Positions 1 to 8,142 of a stretch of 64,000 nucleotides of DNA are shown here, one piece after another. The stretch is from positions 100,115 through 164,114 of the forward strand of contig NZ_JANZKZ010000005.1 in assembly GCF_025770725.1 (NCBI RefSeq), given 5' to 3'. The translations under genes were made by a program, and so were the position numbers. The notes under the pieces are model-generated. The model was not told the DNA's origin and ran no database searches. It saw nothing but the letters and a program-made list of their open reading frames with translations. This DNA is from Sulfurospirillum oryzae. GTDB taxonomy: Bacteria; Campylobacterota; Campylobacteria; Campylobacterales; Sulfurospirillaceae. Every line of letters begins with the position of its first letter. The stretch's first letter is position 1.

Positions 1-9
1 CTATCCTAG

Positions 10-32
10 TATTTCAATAACAATTATCAAAA
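10..32 (+). promoter_or_regulatory. Fur-box-like operator before DUF2325/porin operon
   Basis: This 23-nt stretch is identical, in the same orientation relative to the downstream gene, to 34869-34891 upstream of feoAB. It contains TCAATAACAATTATCA, which in reverse is close to the 7-1-7 Fur core TGATAATnATTATCA. It abuts the ribosome binding site of the gene at 43. Binding by Fur is inferred from the similarity and from the feoAB context. Confidence 0.6.
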
Positions 33-42
33 AGGAGAAGCG

Positions 43-348
43 ATGTCAGTACTAGTGATAGGTGGAGATAAAATTGATTCGATAGCGTCGGTATTGCAAG
101 ATTTTTCTTTTGAAAAGATTACGCATTGGGATGCAAGGAACCCTTCTGTCGTCAAAAAAGATATTCCACAAGATGTGCATTTGGTCATTATGTTGACCAA
201 TTTTTTAAATCATAATGCAATGAATAAATTTAAAAATGAAGCCAAGCGAAAAGCGATCGAGTTTATCTGTGCAAAGCGCAGTGAAAGCTCTGTTTTTTGT
301 GAGCTTTGCAAAAAATACAATCCAAATGGTTGTATTTTAGAAAAATAA
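43..348 (+). CDS. DUF2325 family protein
   Basis: This 101-residue protein matches the DUF2325 pattern: an N-terminal VLVIGGDKI strand-turn, a central VIMLTNFLNH segment, a lysine-rich helix and a late RSESS motif. A C-terminal CELC...C cluster (residues about 87-97) could bind metal or be redox active. No biochemical role is established for the family. The ATG at 43 follows an AAAGGAG site. It lies 14 nt ahead of the porin gene, so the two are probably one operon, and the Fur-like site in front suggests iron-responsive expression. Confidence 0.75.
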   Translation: MSVLVIGGDKIDSIASVLQDFSFEKITHWDARNPSVVKKDIPQDVHLVIMLTNFLNHNAMNKFKNEAKRKAIEFICAKRSESSVFCELCKKYNPNGCILEK

Positions 349-362
349 AAAGGAGTTAATCA

Positions 363-1487
363 ATGCAGTTACGCTATTCACGTATGATTGCGGCAATAGT
401 TTTAGGAAGTAGTTTAAGTGTGGCAGGTGATGCTACAAATTTGGAAGAGGCTTTCGCGAATGGTAAAATTGAGGGCACCATTGGTTGGTTTGGACAGCAT
501 ATTGATGCTAAAGAGGGTACAAACAGTGGCTTTTCCAATGGCTATGTCAATATTGGATTTGAGACAGCACCTATACATGGTGTAAGTCTTGGAGTCTCAG
601 GCTGGGGTAGTTTGAAAATCAGTGAAAAAAATGACGATGATTATAAAACTTCTATAGCTGATCCAAATATGCTTTCCCAAGCTTTCGTGAAGGTTGAACA
701 TGAAGGTATGGGGAGAGTTGTACTAGGGCGTCAAGCGGTGGATTTTAACTGGTTGAGCGATTATATTGAAGGTGCGACATTTGAATTCAGTAGTATCGAA
801 AATCTTGTTTTAAATATGGCATGGGCACGTAAATATGCTGTAGTCGATATTGATGAAGTCTCCAATAAATTTGGAAAAATTAATGGCAATGACGGCATTT
901 ACATGCTTGAAGCAAAATATATGCCTATGGAATCTTTGGAACTCAATCCTTATTTTTACTACGGTGAGAATCTTTTAAATACACTTGGTTTTAAAGTAAC
1001 ATTGAATTTAGCCCTAAATGAAGAGGTTAAAACAAAGACGATGCTTCACTATGCTTCTATCGATAGTGCTGTTTCGGGTACGCCAAATGGTTCATTTACT
1101 CAGGTAGAACAAGGCGTTTCACTTTTTGGTGTTAGTGCGGCTCTTGGGTATATTAAAGTCGATAAAGAGGGTATGGCTGAACTTGGTACTTTTGGCGATC
1201 AATTGCCATTTGAAGAGCACAATCATACTTTTGATAAAGATGCTAAAACACCCTATATCAGTGCCTTGTATGAAGTTGAAGGTGTAAAACTAAGTGCAAT
1301 TTATGCAGAAACGAAATACCTCGATACACTTCTTGCCAATAAACTTAAAGAAAAAGAGTTTAATGTCAAAGTAAGCTATGAGGTTCTTAAAAATATTGAA
1401 ACTTCACTCCTCTATGCCAATGTTAAAAATGATGACATCGTACAAAGTTACGATGCGATTAAAGCACATATTTTCTATAAATTTTAA
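363..1487 (+). CDS. OprD-like outer membrane porin
   Basis: The 374-residue protein begins with a signal peptide (about residues 1-22, cleavage near VAG-DA). It continues with alternating amphipathic strands typical of a beta-barrel and ends in FYKF, the terminal Phe that marks proteins inserted by the Bam machinery. Strand segments such as GRVVLGRQAVDFNWLSDYIEG resemble Campylobacterota OprD-type porins. It probably forms a diffusion channel; the substrate cannot be read from the sequence. It follows the DUF2325 gene under the same Fur-like operator and is followed by a strong hairpin terminator, so iron limitation may induce it. Porin class is fairly sure, substrate unknown. Confidence 0.8.
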   Translation: MQLRYSRMIAAIVLGSSLSVAGDATNLEEAFANGKIEGTIGWFGQHIDAKEGTNSGFSNGYVNIGFETAPIHGVSLGVSGWGSLKISEKNDDDYKTSIADPNMLSQAFVKVEHEGMGRVVLGRQAVDFNWLSDYIEGATFEFSSIENLVLNMAWARKYAVVDIDEVSNKFGKINGNDGIYMLEAKYMPMESLELNPYFYYGENLLNTLGFKVTLNLALNEEVKTKTMLHYASIDSAVSGTPNGSFTQVEQGVSLFGVSAALGYIKVDKEGMAELGTFGDQLPFEEHNHTFDKDAKTPYISALYEVEGVKLSAIYAETKYLDTLLANKLKEKEFNVKVSYEVLKNIETSLLYANVKNDDIVQSYDAIKAHIFYKF

Positions 1488-1498
1488 TACTATACAAT

Positions 1499-1532
1499 CT
1501 TATGAAAGAGAAAGCAATCTCTCTTTCATAAG
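1499..1532 (+). terminator. Rho-independent terminator after porin gene
   Basis: A perfect 13-bp inverted repeat (1499-1511 with 1520-1532) encloses an 8-nt loop and is followed by TATTTTTA. It sits 12 nt after the porin stop codon. The rest of the gap up to 1787 holds one TTTACATGTAAA palindrome (1684-1695) and AT-rich DNA that probably contains the promoter of the next gene, but no clear -35/-10 pair was found. Confidence 0.85.
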
Positions 1533-1683
1533 TATTTTTACCTTTCCTCACTATTCTTTTCATTAGACAAACTTGGTCTTTTCTTTACATTCATATCTTG
1601 GTATATTGTCTTTAATATTTATTAAGATATATAAAATGTATCGAAAATACGCTAAAATAGGACATATTAAGTAAAATAGCAAG

Positions 1684-1695
1684 TTTACATGTAAA
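1684..1695. repeat. TTTACATGTAAA palindrome, intergenic copy
   Basis: Exact 12-bp palindrome in the gap between the porin terminator and the histidine kinase gene. One of nine exact copies in the window. Confidence 0.85.
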
Positions 1696-1787
1696 GAATA
1701 CTCATAATTTTCTCATGCTATTGAGAGGGTTCATAAAAATAAAGTTATAAAAGTTCATAATATCAAGGAAAGGGAGCTTTCAAGGGT

Positions 1788-3632
1788 ATGGTATATCTGA
1801 AAATAGTATTCGTGTTGTTATTCACCTCTGTTGTCTCTGCAAGCTCACTGCAAATTGACGCTGCAACATCTTTTTATGATGTACTTTCTCATTCTGAAAT
1901 CTATAACGATCATACCAAGTCTCTCACTCTAGCAGATATAGAAACAAGCCCTGTTGCATTTAGCAAAAATGATAAAAAGCTTGTAGGGTTTGGGTATGCA
2001 CCAAATTTTACGGTATGGGTAAGGTTTTTACTTGAAAATGTAACGGATACAAAACTTGAAAAGGTGTTGGAATACGACAATACCATCACTTCTGAAATCT
2101 ATTTTTTCGATGGAAACCAGTCAGAAGGCGTGCTTGAAGGGCTGTTTCATATTGCGAAAGAGCGAAAAACGATCAACCCTATTTTTCCTATAACGCTCCA
2201 ACCTCATGAAGTAAAAACTTACTATCTTAAAGCAAACTCTTACACGTCCGCACTTATTGTAAAGCTCAATTTATGGAATCAAAGCTCTTTTTATGAAAAA
2301 GAGATCAACCATCAGCTCTGCCTTGCACTCTTCTTTGGCGCTATGAGTGTTCTTGCGATGTACAATCTTTTTCTCTTCTTTTTTACAAGAGATCGAAGCT
2401 ATTTTTATTATGTACTTTACATTGTTGGACTTATTGTACACCATGTCATTTATGTTGGATTTGCGGGTATCTATTTTGTCAATCAAGCATGGATGGTTCG
2501 TCTCATTGCATTTTCTCCGCTCATCGTAGCCTTTCCTATAGGTTCATTAGCGCTTTTCTCCAAATCTTTTTTGAACATCCCCCGTAACTATCCAAAACTC
2601 AATAAAATTTTGTCGCTCTATTTGGTTGTTTTTGTATTTTTTCTTTTCTTAAGTATGATGAGCAATGCTCTGCATCAGTATCGTAATCTCTTTTTTATCT
2701 CATTATTAATCTATTTATTTGCAGTAACAATTTATGCCGCAGTGAAAAAGAATAGACAAGCCTATTTTGTTCTTTTTGGCTGGGTTCTTATTGTTGTGAC
2801 GTTTGTGCTGATGTATCTCTCCAGTGCGGGCATTTTTAATATTTATGAGTATGTACGCTATTTTGTTGAGCTCTCATTGGTATGTGAGGCGACGATCTTT
2901 TCCATTGCTTTGGCAGATCGCATTAAACAGTTGCGCAAAGATAAAGAGATTGCAAATCAAAAAGTTTTAGATCAACAGAAAAATGAAAAAGAGCGACTTG
3001 AGCGTAAAGTCATGGAAAAGACACAAAACCTCAATGTAGCACTCGCCGAAAAAGAGCTACTGCTTAAAGAGCTCAACCATAGAGTTAAAAATAATATGCA
3101 GATGATCGTTTCACTTGTACGCCTCCAACGCGATGAGATTAAAGATGAAAAGCTTGATGACATGTTTCAAACCATTCAGAACAGGATCAATGCGATGAGC
3201 CACCTGCATGAGCTTTTATACAAACAAGACACGATCTCACACGTTAATGCGTATGAATACTTTACACTGCTCATTGACGAGTTTGAAGAGAGTTGCCATA
3301 GCAATATTTCGATCCATTTTGACATCAAAGCAGAACTTGAAAATGAACATGCTGTTTATTGTGGGTTAATCCTCAATGAACTGATGTCCAACGCCTTCAA
3401 ATACGCCTTCCCCAATGGCCATGGGGACATTACGATTCTTTTGGAAAAGATAGATAATAGATTTAAACTCTTTGTAGCCGATAATGGCGTGGGTTACGAT
3501 CAAGATGTCGCATCCAATTCCTTAGGACTCATTCTTGTGCATACGCTGGTTATTCAACAGCTCAAAGGAGAGATTCATATTGACGCACATAATGGGGTGA
3601 GGGTAGAAATTGTATGGAGTAGCCATGACTAA
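1788..3632 (+). CDS. 7TMR-DISM sensor histidine kinase
   Basis: The 614-residue protein has a signal peptide (1-19), a periplasmic 7TMR-DISMED2-like beta domain (about 25-165), seven hydrophobic helices (about 175-375), a short coiled coil (385-425), then a HisKA_2-type dimerisation domain with phospho-acceptor H431 in KELNHRVKNNM and a C-terminal HATPase domain with N box NELMSNAFKYA and G1 box DNGVGYD. It is predicted to phosphorylate the regulator encoded next, whose ATG overlaps its stop (ATGACTAA). The ATG at 1788 follows GGAAAGGGAG. The periplasmic ligand is unknown; such domains often bind carbohydrates or small molecules. All catalytic motifs appear intact. Confidence 0.9.
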   Translation: MVYLKIVFVLLFTSVVSASSLQIDAATSFYDVLSHSEIYNDHTKSLTLADIETSPVAFSKNDKKLVGFGYAPNFTVWVRFLLENVTDTKLEKVLEYDNTITSEIYFFDGNQSEGVLEGLFHIAKERKTINPIFPITLQPHEVKTYYLKANSYTSALIVKLNLWNQSSFYEKEINHQLCLALFFGAMSVLAMYNLFLFFFTRDRSYFYYVLYIVGLIVHHVIYVGFAGIYFVNQAWMVRLIAFSPLIVAFPIGSLALFSKSFLNIPRNYPKLNKILSLYLVVFVFFLFLSMMSNALHQYRNLFFISLLIYLFAVTIYAAVKKNRQAYFVLFGWVLIVVTFVLMYLSSAGIFNIYEYVRYFVELSLVCEATIFSIALADRIKQLRKDKEIANQKVLDQQKNEKERLERKVMEKTQNLNVALAEKELLLKELNHRVKNNMQMIVSLVRLQRDEIKDEKLDDMFQTIQNRINAMSHLHELLYKQDTISHVNAYEYFTLLIDEFEESCHSNISIHFDIKAELENEHAVYCGLILNELMSNAFKYAFPNGHGDITILLEKIDNRFKLFVADNGVGYDQDVASNSLGLILVHTLVIQQLKGEIHIDAHNGVRVEIVWSSHD

Positions 3633-4347
3633 GACAAAAATTCTAATTGTAGAAGATGAGGCTATTGTCGCACTAGATATTAAAAAAGCTTTAATCCAGT
3701 TAGGACATGACGTCATTACGATGGTAACCAACCATGACGATGCTATCAGAAGCGTTGAAAAAAATAGACCCGATATTATTATTATGGACATATATTTAAA
3801 CAATAGCCTAGATGGTATACAAACGGCAGAAGATATTCAAAAAATCCATGCAATTCCCATACTCTATCTTAGTGCTTTTGCTGATGATGAAACGATTAAT
3901 AGAGCCGTTAAAACCAATCCTATAGGTTACCTTACAAAGCCTTTTAAACGTGAGGAGTTAAAATCGACCATTCAGTTAGGTTTGTATAAAAAAGAGATAA
4001 CCGATCAATTAGCCATTGACCATAGCCATACGTCTTTGGGGCTTAATTACAGTTATGATCACATCAATGGACAACTTTTTTACGGCGATATGCTCATTAA
4101 ACTTGGTATTAAAGAGAACGCACTTTTAAGAATTCTGATCGAAGCCAAAGGAAAACCAATCTCTTTTCAAGAGTTAGAATATTTCCTCTGGCCTGATACA
4201 CCTATTAGCAAAGGGGCGCTTAGAACACTTATTTATCGAACAAGAGCAAAACTCGAATATAAATTTATCGAGACCATCCCCTCTGTCGGCTGTAAATTAA
4301 CACCCATTTCTAGTGCAATGGAACCTATCTTAAAAAGCATTTTTTAA
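3625..4347 (+). CDS. OmpR/PhoB-type response regulator
   Basis: The receiver domain (about 1-120) carries the acidic pair E10-D11, phospho-acceptor D55 in IIIMDIY, a Ser in LSAFAD and the conserved Lys in YLTKPF. The C-terminal part (about 150-235) is a winged-helix DNA-binding domain (TPISKGALRTLIYRTRAKL is the recognition-helix region). I place the start at 3625 because GGAG lies 6 nt upstream and gives the usual 8-nt overlap with the kinase; an in-frame upstream ATG at 3610 would add five residues. The 3' end overlaps the convergent acyl synthase gene by 23 bp. The tandem repeats at 5223-5246 are a candidate target. Confidence 0.9.
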   Translation: MTKTKILIVEDEAIVALDIKKALIQLGHDVITMVTNHDDAIRSVEKNRPDIIIMDIYLNNSLDGIQTAEDIQKIHAIPILYLSAFADDETINRAVKTNPIGYLTKPFKREELKSTIQLGLYKKEITDQLAIDHSHTSLGLNYSYDHINGQLFYGDMLIKLGIKENALLRILIEAKGKPISFQELEYFLWPDTPISKGALRTLIYRTRAKLEYKFIETIPSVGCKLTPISSAMEPILKSIF

Positions 4348-5083
4348 AAAAAGCGGACACTTGCGTAATATCCCACGATAAAACCAAAATAGCTTTATCA
4401 AGATTGCCATAAGCGTCTAACTCTTTTTCAATTTTCATTCCACCAAATTTAGCATATAAGTTATAATGATCGTGCGTAATAGAGGCTAAAATGAGGTTGA
4501 TCTTATCAGGATTATGAAGAGCAAGCTCATAGATGCCTTTGTAAAAGTTCTTAAATTCTAAACCTAGTCCTTTGTCACTTTGTTTGACCACTTGCCTTGA
4601 TAACTCACACAGCTTATGTTCTCGTAAATATTCCAATGAAACATTTTTTTCGGTTGGCAAAAAATGCTTATCATCAAAAATAAGTCGTATAGACCCACTC
4701 ATTTCATTTTCACTTTGGTAGTAAAAAATGGCAGAATGGGTATCGTAAGTATCAAAATTAAGCCCTTCAATTTCGTCTTGAAATTCACGCTGATACCCTT
4801 TTGTTGCATAGATAGCACTCCGTAATTTAAAGACATTGATGAGCTCTTCTGCGGTCGTGGTAAGTTTGAGATTTTTATGGTCATTGTCCCATGAGAGTTT
4901 TTTATTAAAAGCGATGCTCTCATCAATGATTTGCTCTAAAAAGACTTTTTTTTGAAAGAACCCTAATAACCTTTTTCCCCTAGTTTCTGAAATAGAGAGT
5001 TGACATTCCTTGCATGGATGAGATTGCTTAGTCGCAAGCTCTTTAATCTCCATCATTGCACCATTCTTGTTTAGATAAGCCAT
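4325..5083 (-). CDS. FeeM/LuxI-fold N-acyl amino acid synthase-like protein
   Basis: The 252-residue protein carries the autoinducer-synthase/GNAT pattern of FeeM-type N-acyl amino acid synthases: an LRSAIYATKGY segment (about 88-98), an acidic turn before NFDTYDTHSAIFYY, GSIRLIFDD, the CELSRQVV motif, and a late YAKFGGMKI. The N-terminal 45 residues include a CKEC pair (C24, C27) that could bind metal. Members join an acyl chain from acyl carrier protein to an amino acid or related amine; the product here is unknown. AAGGAGATAGAAC precedes the ATG. Its 3' end overlaps the response regulator gene on the opposite strand by 23 bp. A plain GNAT acetyltransferase is the alternative. Confidence 0.65.
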   Translation of the reverse strand: MAYLNKNGAMMEIKELATKQSHPCKECQLSISETRGKRLLGFFQKKVFLEQIIDESIAFNKKLSWDNDHKNLKLTTTAEELINVFKLRSAIYATKGYQREFQDEIEGLNFDTYDTHSAIFYYQSENEMSGSIRLIFDDKHFLPTEKNVSLEYLREHKLCELSRQVVKQSDKGLGLEFKNFYKGIYELALHNPDKINLILASITHDHYNLYAKFGGMKIEKELDAYGNLDKAILVLSWDITQVSAFFKKCFLR

Positions 5084-5222
5084 GTTCTATCTCCTTTAAA
5101 GTTGATAGAACAATCCTACAAAAAGGGGGTGATACAGTTCACATCGTGAGATGTTTTATGTTTGAAAATGAGCTTGGATGTAAAAATTGCGCAAATAAAT
5201 CATTTTTTTTTAATAACACAAA

Positions 5223-5259
5223 AACTGTGACGCAAACTGTGACACAAATAGTTTATAAT
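5223..5259 (+). promoter_or_regulatory. Promoter with tandem 12-bp direct repeats
   Basis: Two adjacent 12-bp repeats, AACTGTGACGCA and AACTGTGACACA (5223-5246), lie just upstream of a perfect TATAAT (5254-5259) and cover the expected -35 position. Tandem direct repeats of 11-12 bp are the usual binding arrangement for OmpR/PhoB-type regulators, and one is encoded at 3625-4347. This implies an activator-dependent promoter for the gene at 5334. Binding is inferred. Confidence 0.5.
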
Positions 5260-5289
5260 GAATGAAATGTACTTTTTAAGGCTGGAATT

Positions 5290-5337
5290 ATGACGAGCTG
5301 TTTGATGTCTAAAATGATGCAACGAGGGTTACAATGA
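5290..5337 (+). CDS. 15-residue upstream ORF coupled to racemase-like gene
   Basis: An ATG at 5290, with AAGG 8 nt upstream, opens a 15-codon frame (MTSCLMSKMMQRGLQ) whose TGA overlaps the ATG of the next gene as ATGA. It lies in the predicted 5' leader, about 30 nt after the likely transcription start. It may couple translation or act as a leader peptide, or it may be chance. No homologue is recognised. Confidence 0.3.
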   Translation: MTSCLMSKMMQRGLQ

Positions 5338-6251
5338 ATGCAGAAATGGCGAACTATGCCCCTTTATCATTTAATACTACTATTTTCAATAATGCAAAAG
5401 AGATACAAAGTCATGTAGATACTTACATTCATGGATTACATCAAGAAGCAGAGCATCTCAAACAGTCAAAAAAAGAGTTAAGCGATCAAAGTTTTAAATC
5501 GGGGTTATTGACTTATGTTCCATTGGGCGGCAAAAGCGATACACATCTCCTTTTGTTAGGAGGCATGGGGCCATTAGCAGGGGCACATGGGATGAAGGAG
5601 TGTTTGTCATTTTTACAAGATGCGTATTCTGTAACACTTTTTCAGGCGTGTTTTATTCCCAAACGAGATTCAGATCATGATGTCGCTTGGAGCCTTTATG
5701 AGGCGCTACATGTAGCAGTACAAAATTGTCCCAAAAATAAGAAGATAGAGTTGATTGTTGTTTGTAATGGTGCGCATCATTTTATTGAAGATGCATTAAA
5801 ACTTTTTTACCAAAAAAGCTCACATAAAAATCGAGACATACGCTTTCATTCACTCAAAGCATCTGTCGAAAAAAAAAGTAGAACCTTTGGAAGGCTAAAG
5901 TGCATTGCACTTCAAAGTAACTTTGCTGCTCAAAAAGGTATTTATGGAAACTCACAGAATATTTATTCCATGGACACAATCCCCCCATTATCAAGCTATC
6001 AAAAAAATTTAACATTGGCTATCGAAGGAGTCAAACGTTTTGATAAACACACAACGCTTTTGAATGCCATTAAAGTTTTTCATGCACTTATGGATTATGG
6101 TGCTAAAAGACTTTTACTCGGGTGTGCGGAGATACCTATTATTATTGATTCGTTAAAAAAAGAGGCTCCTCATGACATCCAAGAGTACTTATCAAGCGTT
6201 ACCTTGATTGATCCTTTGATGCTCGCTCTTCAAGAAATGGCAGAAAAATAA
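5334..6251 (+). CDS. Aspartate/glutamate racemase family protein
   Basis: The family signature is visible: GGMGPLAG (about residues 77-84), a first catalytic-cysteine region VCNGAHHF that replaces the usual CNTAH, and a second, LLLGCAEIPII. The two cysteines would abstract and deliver the alpha proton in PLP-independent amino acid racemisation. At 305 residues it is longer than typical aspartate racemases (about 230-250), the extra part being a charged N-terminal helix region (1-60). The ATG is preceded by GAGGG. Its neighbour is an acyl-amino acid synthase-like gene, so a role in making or altering an amino acid substrate is possible but unproven. Substrate unknown. Confidence 0.7.
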   Translation: MNAEMANYAPLSFNTTIFNNAKEIQSHVDTYIHGLHQEAEHLKQSKKELSDQSFKSGLLTYVPLGGKSDTHLLLLGGMGPLAGAHGMKECLSFLQDAYSVTLFQACFIPKRDSDHDVAWSLYEALHVAVQNCPKNKKIELIVVCNGAHHFIEDALKLFYQKSSHKNRDIRFHSLKASVEKKSRTFGRLKCIALQSNFAAQKGIYGNSQNIYSMDTIPPLSSYQKNLTLAIEGVKRFDKHTTLLNAIKVFHALMDYGAKRLLLGCAEIPIIIDSLKKEAPHDIQEYLSSVTLIDPLMLALQEMAEK

Positions 6252-6409
6252 GCGCAAAGATGCACTCAACGTGTGATGAAACGGCGACACGCTTTTGTTA
6301 GAATTTTAAAAATAGGATGAATATTAGAAAAGCAGAATGATTGAGTGGTGAAAACAGTGGGGATGAATTTTTTAAAGATTTAGAAGTGGCTAAAAAGCCC
6401 TAAAATACG

Positions 6410-6485
6410 TGGTGGAGTGTAGGGGGATCGAACCCCTGACCTCAACGCTGCCAGCGTTGCGCTCTCCCAGCTGAGCTAACACCCC
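6410..6485 (-). tRNA. tRNA-Ala (anticodon GGC)
   Basis: Read on the minus strand, the 76-nt sequence folds as a standard cloverleaf: acceptor GGGGTGT with ACACTCC (one G-U pair), D arm GCTCAGCTGGGAGAGC, anticodon stem CAACG/CGTTG with loop CTGGCAG, T arm with GGTTCGATCC, and an encoded CCA end. The GGC anticodon reads GCC and GCU alanine codons. Confidence 0.97.
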
Positions 6486-6531
6486 AATTGAAAAAAAAGT
6501 ATTTTACCAAGAGAAACTTAAAAATTGGTTC

Positions 6532-7059
6532 TTAAGCAGCAATTTGTCTCATTTTTTCTGCTTTGATAAGAGCATAAGCTTCTTGAATTTGCTGAAATTT
6601 TGTAGTAGAATTTTTAAGGCTGCTTTCATCTTTAGATACGATACTATCGGGATGAAACATCTTTGCAAGAATAAGATATTTTTGACGAATACTTTCTAAA
6701 CTTTCTGTTTTATGAGCATTGAGTAAGCGGTAGGGATCATGATGTGTTGTTGGGATGTGATGTAAGCGTTGCTTGAACTTTTTTTTCACCAGTTTGATAG
6801 GCTTTTGAGAAGATAAAAGAAGCTTTTGCAAAAAAGAGGCGTTATGCGTTTTGGAAGCAAAAGCACATGTATTATACAAGGAATTCAAAAAAGCTTTTCG
6901 CCTTTGGTTATGCTCTGGTGTGTCAAAGTTGATCAGCGTTTCATTGACCCAAAATGAACGTCCCACCAAATGAGTCAAAACATGGCTTACATGTAAATAA
7001 TGTGAAGAGGTTTCTGCAACATAAATGGTAATGCAATCAGGCGAGAGATGAAGTTTCAT
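6532..7059 (-). CDS. J-domain protein
   Basis: A C-terminal J domain (about 107-172) begins DPYRLLNAHKTESLESIRQKYLILAKMFHPDS, with the diagnostic HPD at 136-138 and a following helix TTKFQQIQEAYALIK. The first 105 residues form a basic region of unknown fold without the Gly/Phe or zinc segments of DnaJ. It is therefore a class C co-chaperone, expected to stimulate the ATPase of DnaK or a DnaK homologue for particular clients. AAGGAG precedes the ATG. It lies alone between tRNA-Ala and the chemosensory cluster. Confidence 0.85.
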   Translation of the reverse strand: MKLHLSPDCITIYVAETSSHYLHVSHVLTHLVGRSFWVNETLINFDTPEHNQRRKAFLNSLYNTCAFASKTHNASFLQKLLLSSQKPIKLVKKKFKQRLHHIPTTHHDPYRLLNAHKTESLESIRQKYLILAKMFHPDSIVSKDESSLKNSTTKFQQIQEAYALIKAEKMRQIAA

Positions 7060-7244
7060 GTTTTCTCCTTACTTAAGATGTAAAAGCAAAATTGATTCCT
7101 TGCGGGGAAAAGCCTTTTTTTCGTTGTTGTTAACACTTTTTTAATATTTTTTAAGTTATATTTACAAGTAAAGCGAATATGACCTGACTGTGACTATTGT
7201 AACGATAGGGAGACGCCTTTAGAAATTTTAATGAAGGAGATGAT

Positions 7245-7631
7245 GTGAGTAAACGAGTAATTCTAGTCGATGACTCTAAAACAATTCTCGCAACAGCACA
7301 AATGGCTCTTGAAGAGATGGTCAACAAAGGGATCATCCAGTTTGCTACTTACCTTAATCCTGCCGAATTACGTGACGCTCTTTTAAGCGGTAGTGAAGAT
7401 TATGATTTACTGATTAGCGACATTAATATGGCGCAGATGAGTGGACTTGATCTTTCTGCTGAACTCAAGGGACATGAAAAATTTAAAAACCGACCTATTT
7501 TAATTCTCACAACGGAGAGTTCACCTGAAATGAAAGCACGCGGTAAAGCTATCGGTGTGACAGGATGGATGGTAAAACCTTTTAGCGATGACAAGCTTGT
7601 CAAAGCGATTAACATGGTACTGGGGTTATAA
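7245..7631 (+). CDS. CheY-like single-domain response regulator
   Basis: This 128-residue stand-alone receiver has the acidic pair D9-D10, phospho-acceptor D59 in LISDINM, a Thr in LTTESS and the conserved Lys in MVKPF. It opens the chemosensory cluster and is probably phosphorylated by the CheA encoded at 10441. Translation starts at a GTG with AAGGAG upstream. A second CheY-like protein is encoded at 20174, so which of the two acts on the output is open. No output domain is present. Confidence 0.88.
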   Translation: MSKRVILVDDSKTILATAQMALEEMVNKGIIQFATYLNPAELRDALLSGSEDYDLLISDINMAQMSGLDLSAELKGHEKFKNRPILILTTESSPEMKARGKAIGVTGWMVKPFSDDKLVKAINMVLGL

Positions 7632-7635
7632 ACAG

Positions 7636-8142
7636 ATGGAGCCAACCAAACGAGCAGAAAAAGCGAATAATCGTTTTTTGACTTTCTATTTAGAAGACGA
7701 AATGTATGGTGTGCATATCTCTGATGTTAAAGAGATCATTGCAATGATGAAAACCACACCTGTCCCTAAGACGCCAAAGTTTATCAATGGTGTCATGAAT
7801 TTAAGAGGTAACATTATCCCTGTGGTTGATATGCGTCTTAAATTTGATATGCCTTCCTTTCCTCAACACATGTACACGGCGATTGTTATCATTAAACTAG
7901 ATGAGAAACTCATCGGTTTTATCGTGGATAAGGTTGAAGAGGTTATCAATGTGGATGACAATCATCTCAGTCTTCCTCCTGAATTTGGTGGACATATCGA
8001 TACAAAATTTATCAAAAACATAGCGCAACATAAGCAAAAAGTGGTGATGATCTTAGATCTTTTGGCCCTTTTTGGTGAAGAAGAGTTGAACATGGTACAA
8101 AATCTCAGTAAAACAGTCAGTGATAAAGCAAAGGAGAAGTGA
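7636..8142 (+). CDS. cheW: CheW chemotaxis coupling protein
   Basis: The 168-residue protein is a single CheW domain: [23 protein letters not shown], then [21 protein letters not shown], the core CheW motif. It would link the adjacent MCP to CheA in a signalling array. I choose ATG 7636, four nt after the upstream stop, because homology begins soon after it; an in-frame ATG at 7588 would run far into the cheY gene. Its stop overlaps the MCP start by one base. Confidence 0.92.
   Translation: MEPTKRAEKANNRFLTFYLEDEMYGVHISDVKEIIAMMKTTPVPKTPKFINGVMNLRGNIIPVVDMRLKFDMPSFPQHMYTAIVIIKLDEKLIGFIVDKVEEVINVDDNHLSLPPEFGGHIDTKFIKNIAQHKQKVVMILDLLALFGEEELNMVQNLSKTVSDKAKEK

Noticed and set aside
7169..7206. 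TAAAG...CGATAG, considered as a sigma-28 flagellar promoter before the chemosensory cluster
   Set aside because: The spacing between the two elements is about 30 bp, twice that of sigma-28 promoters.
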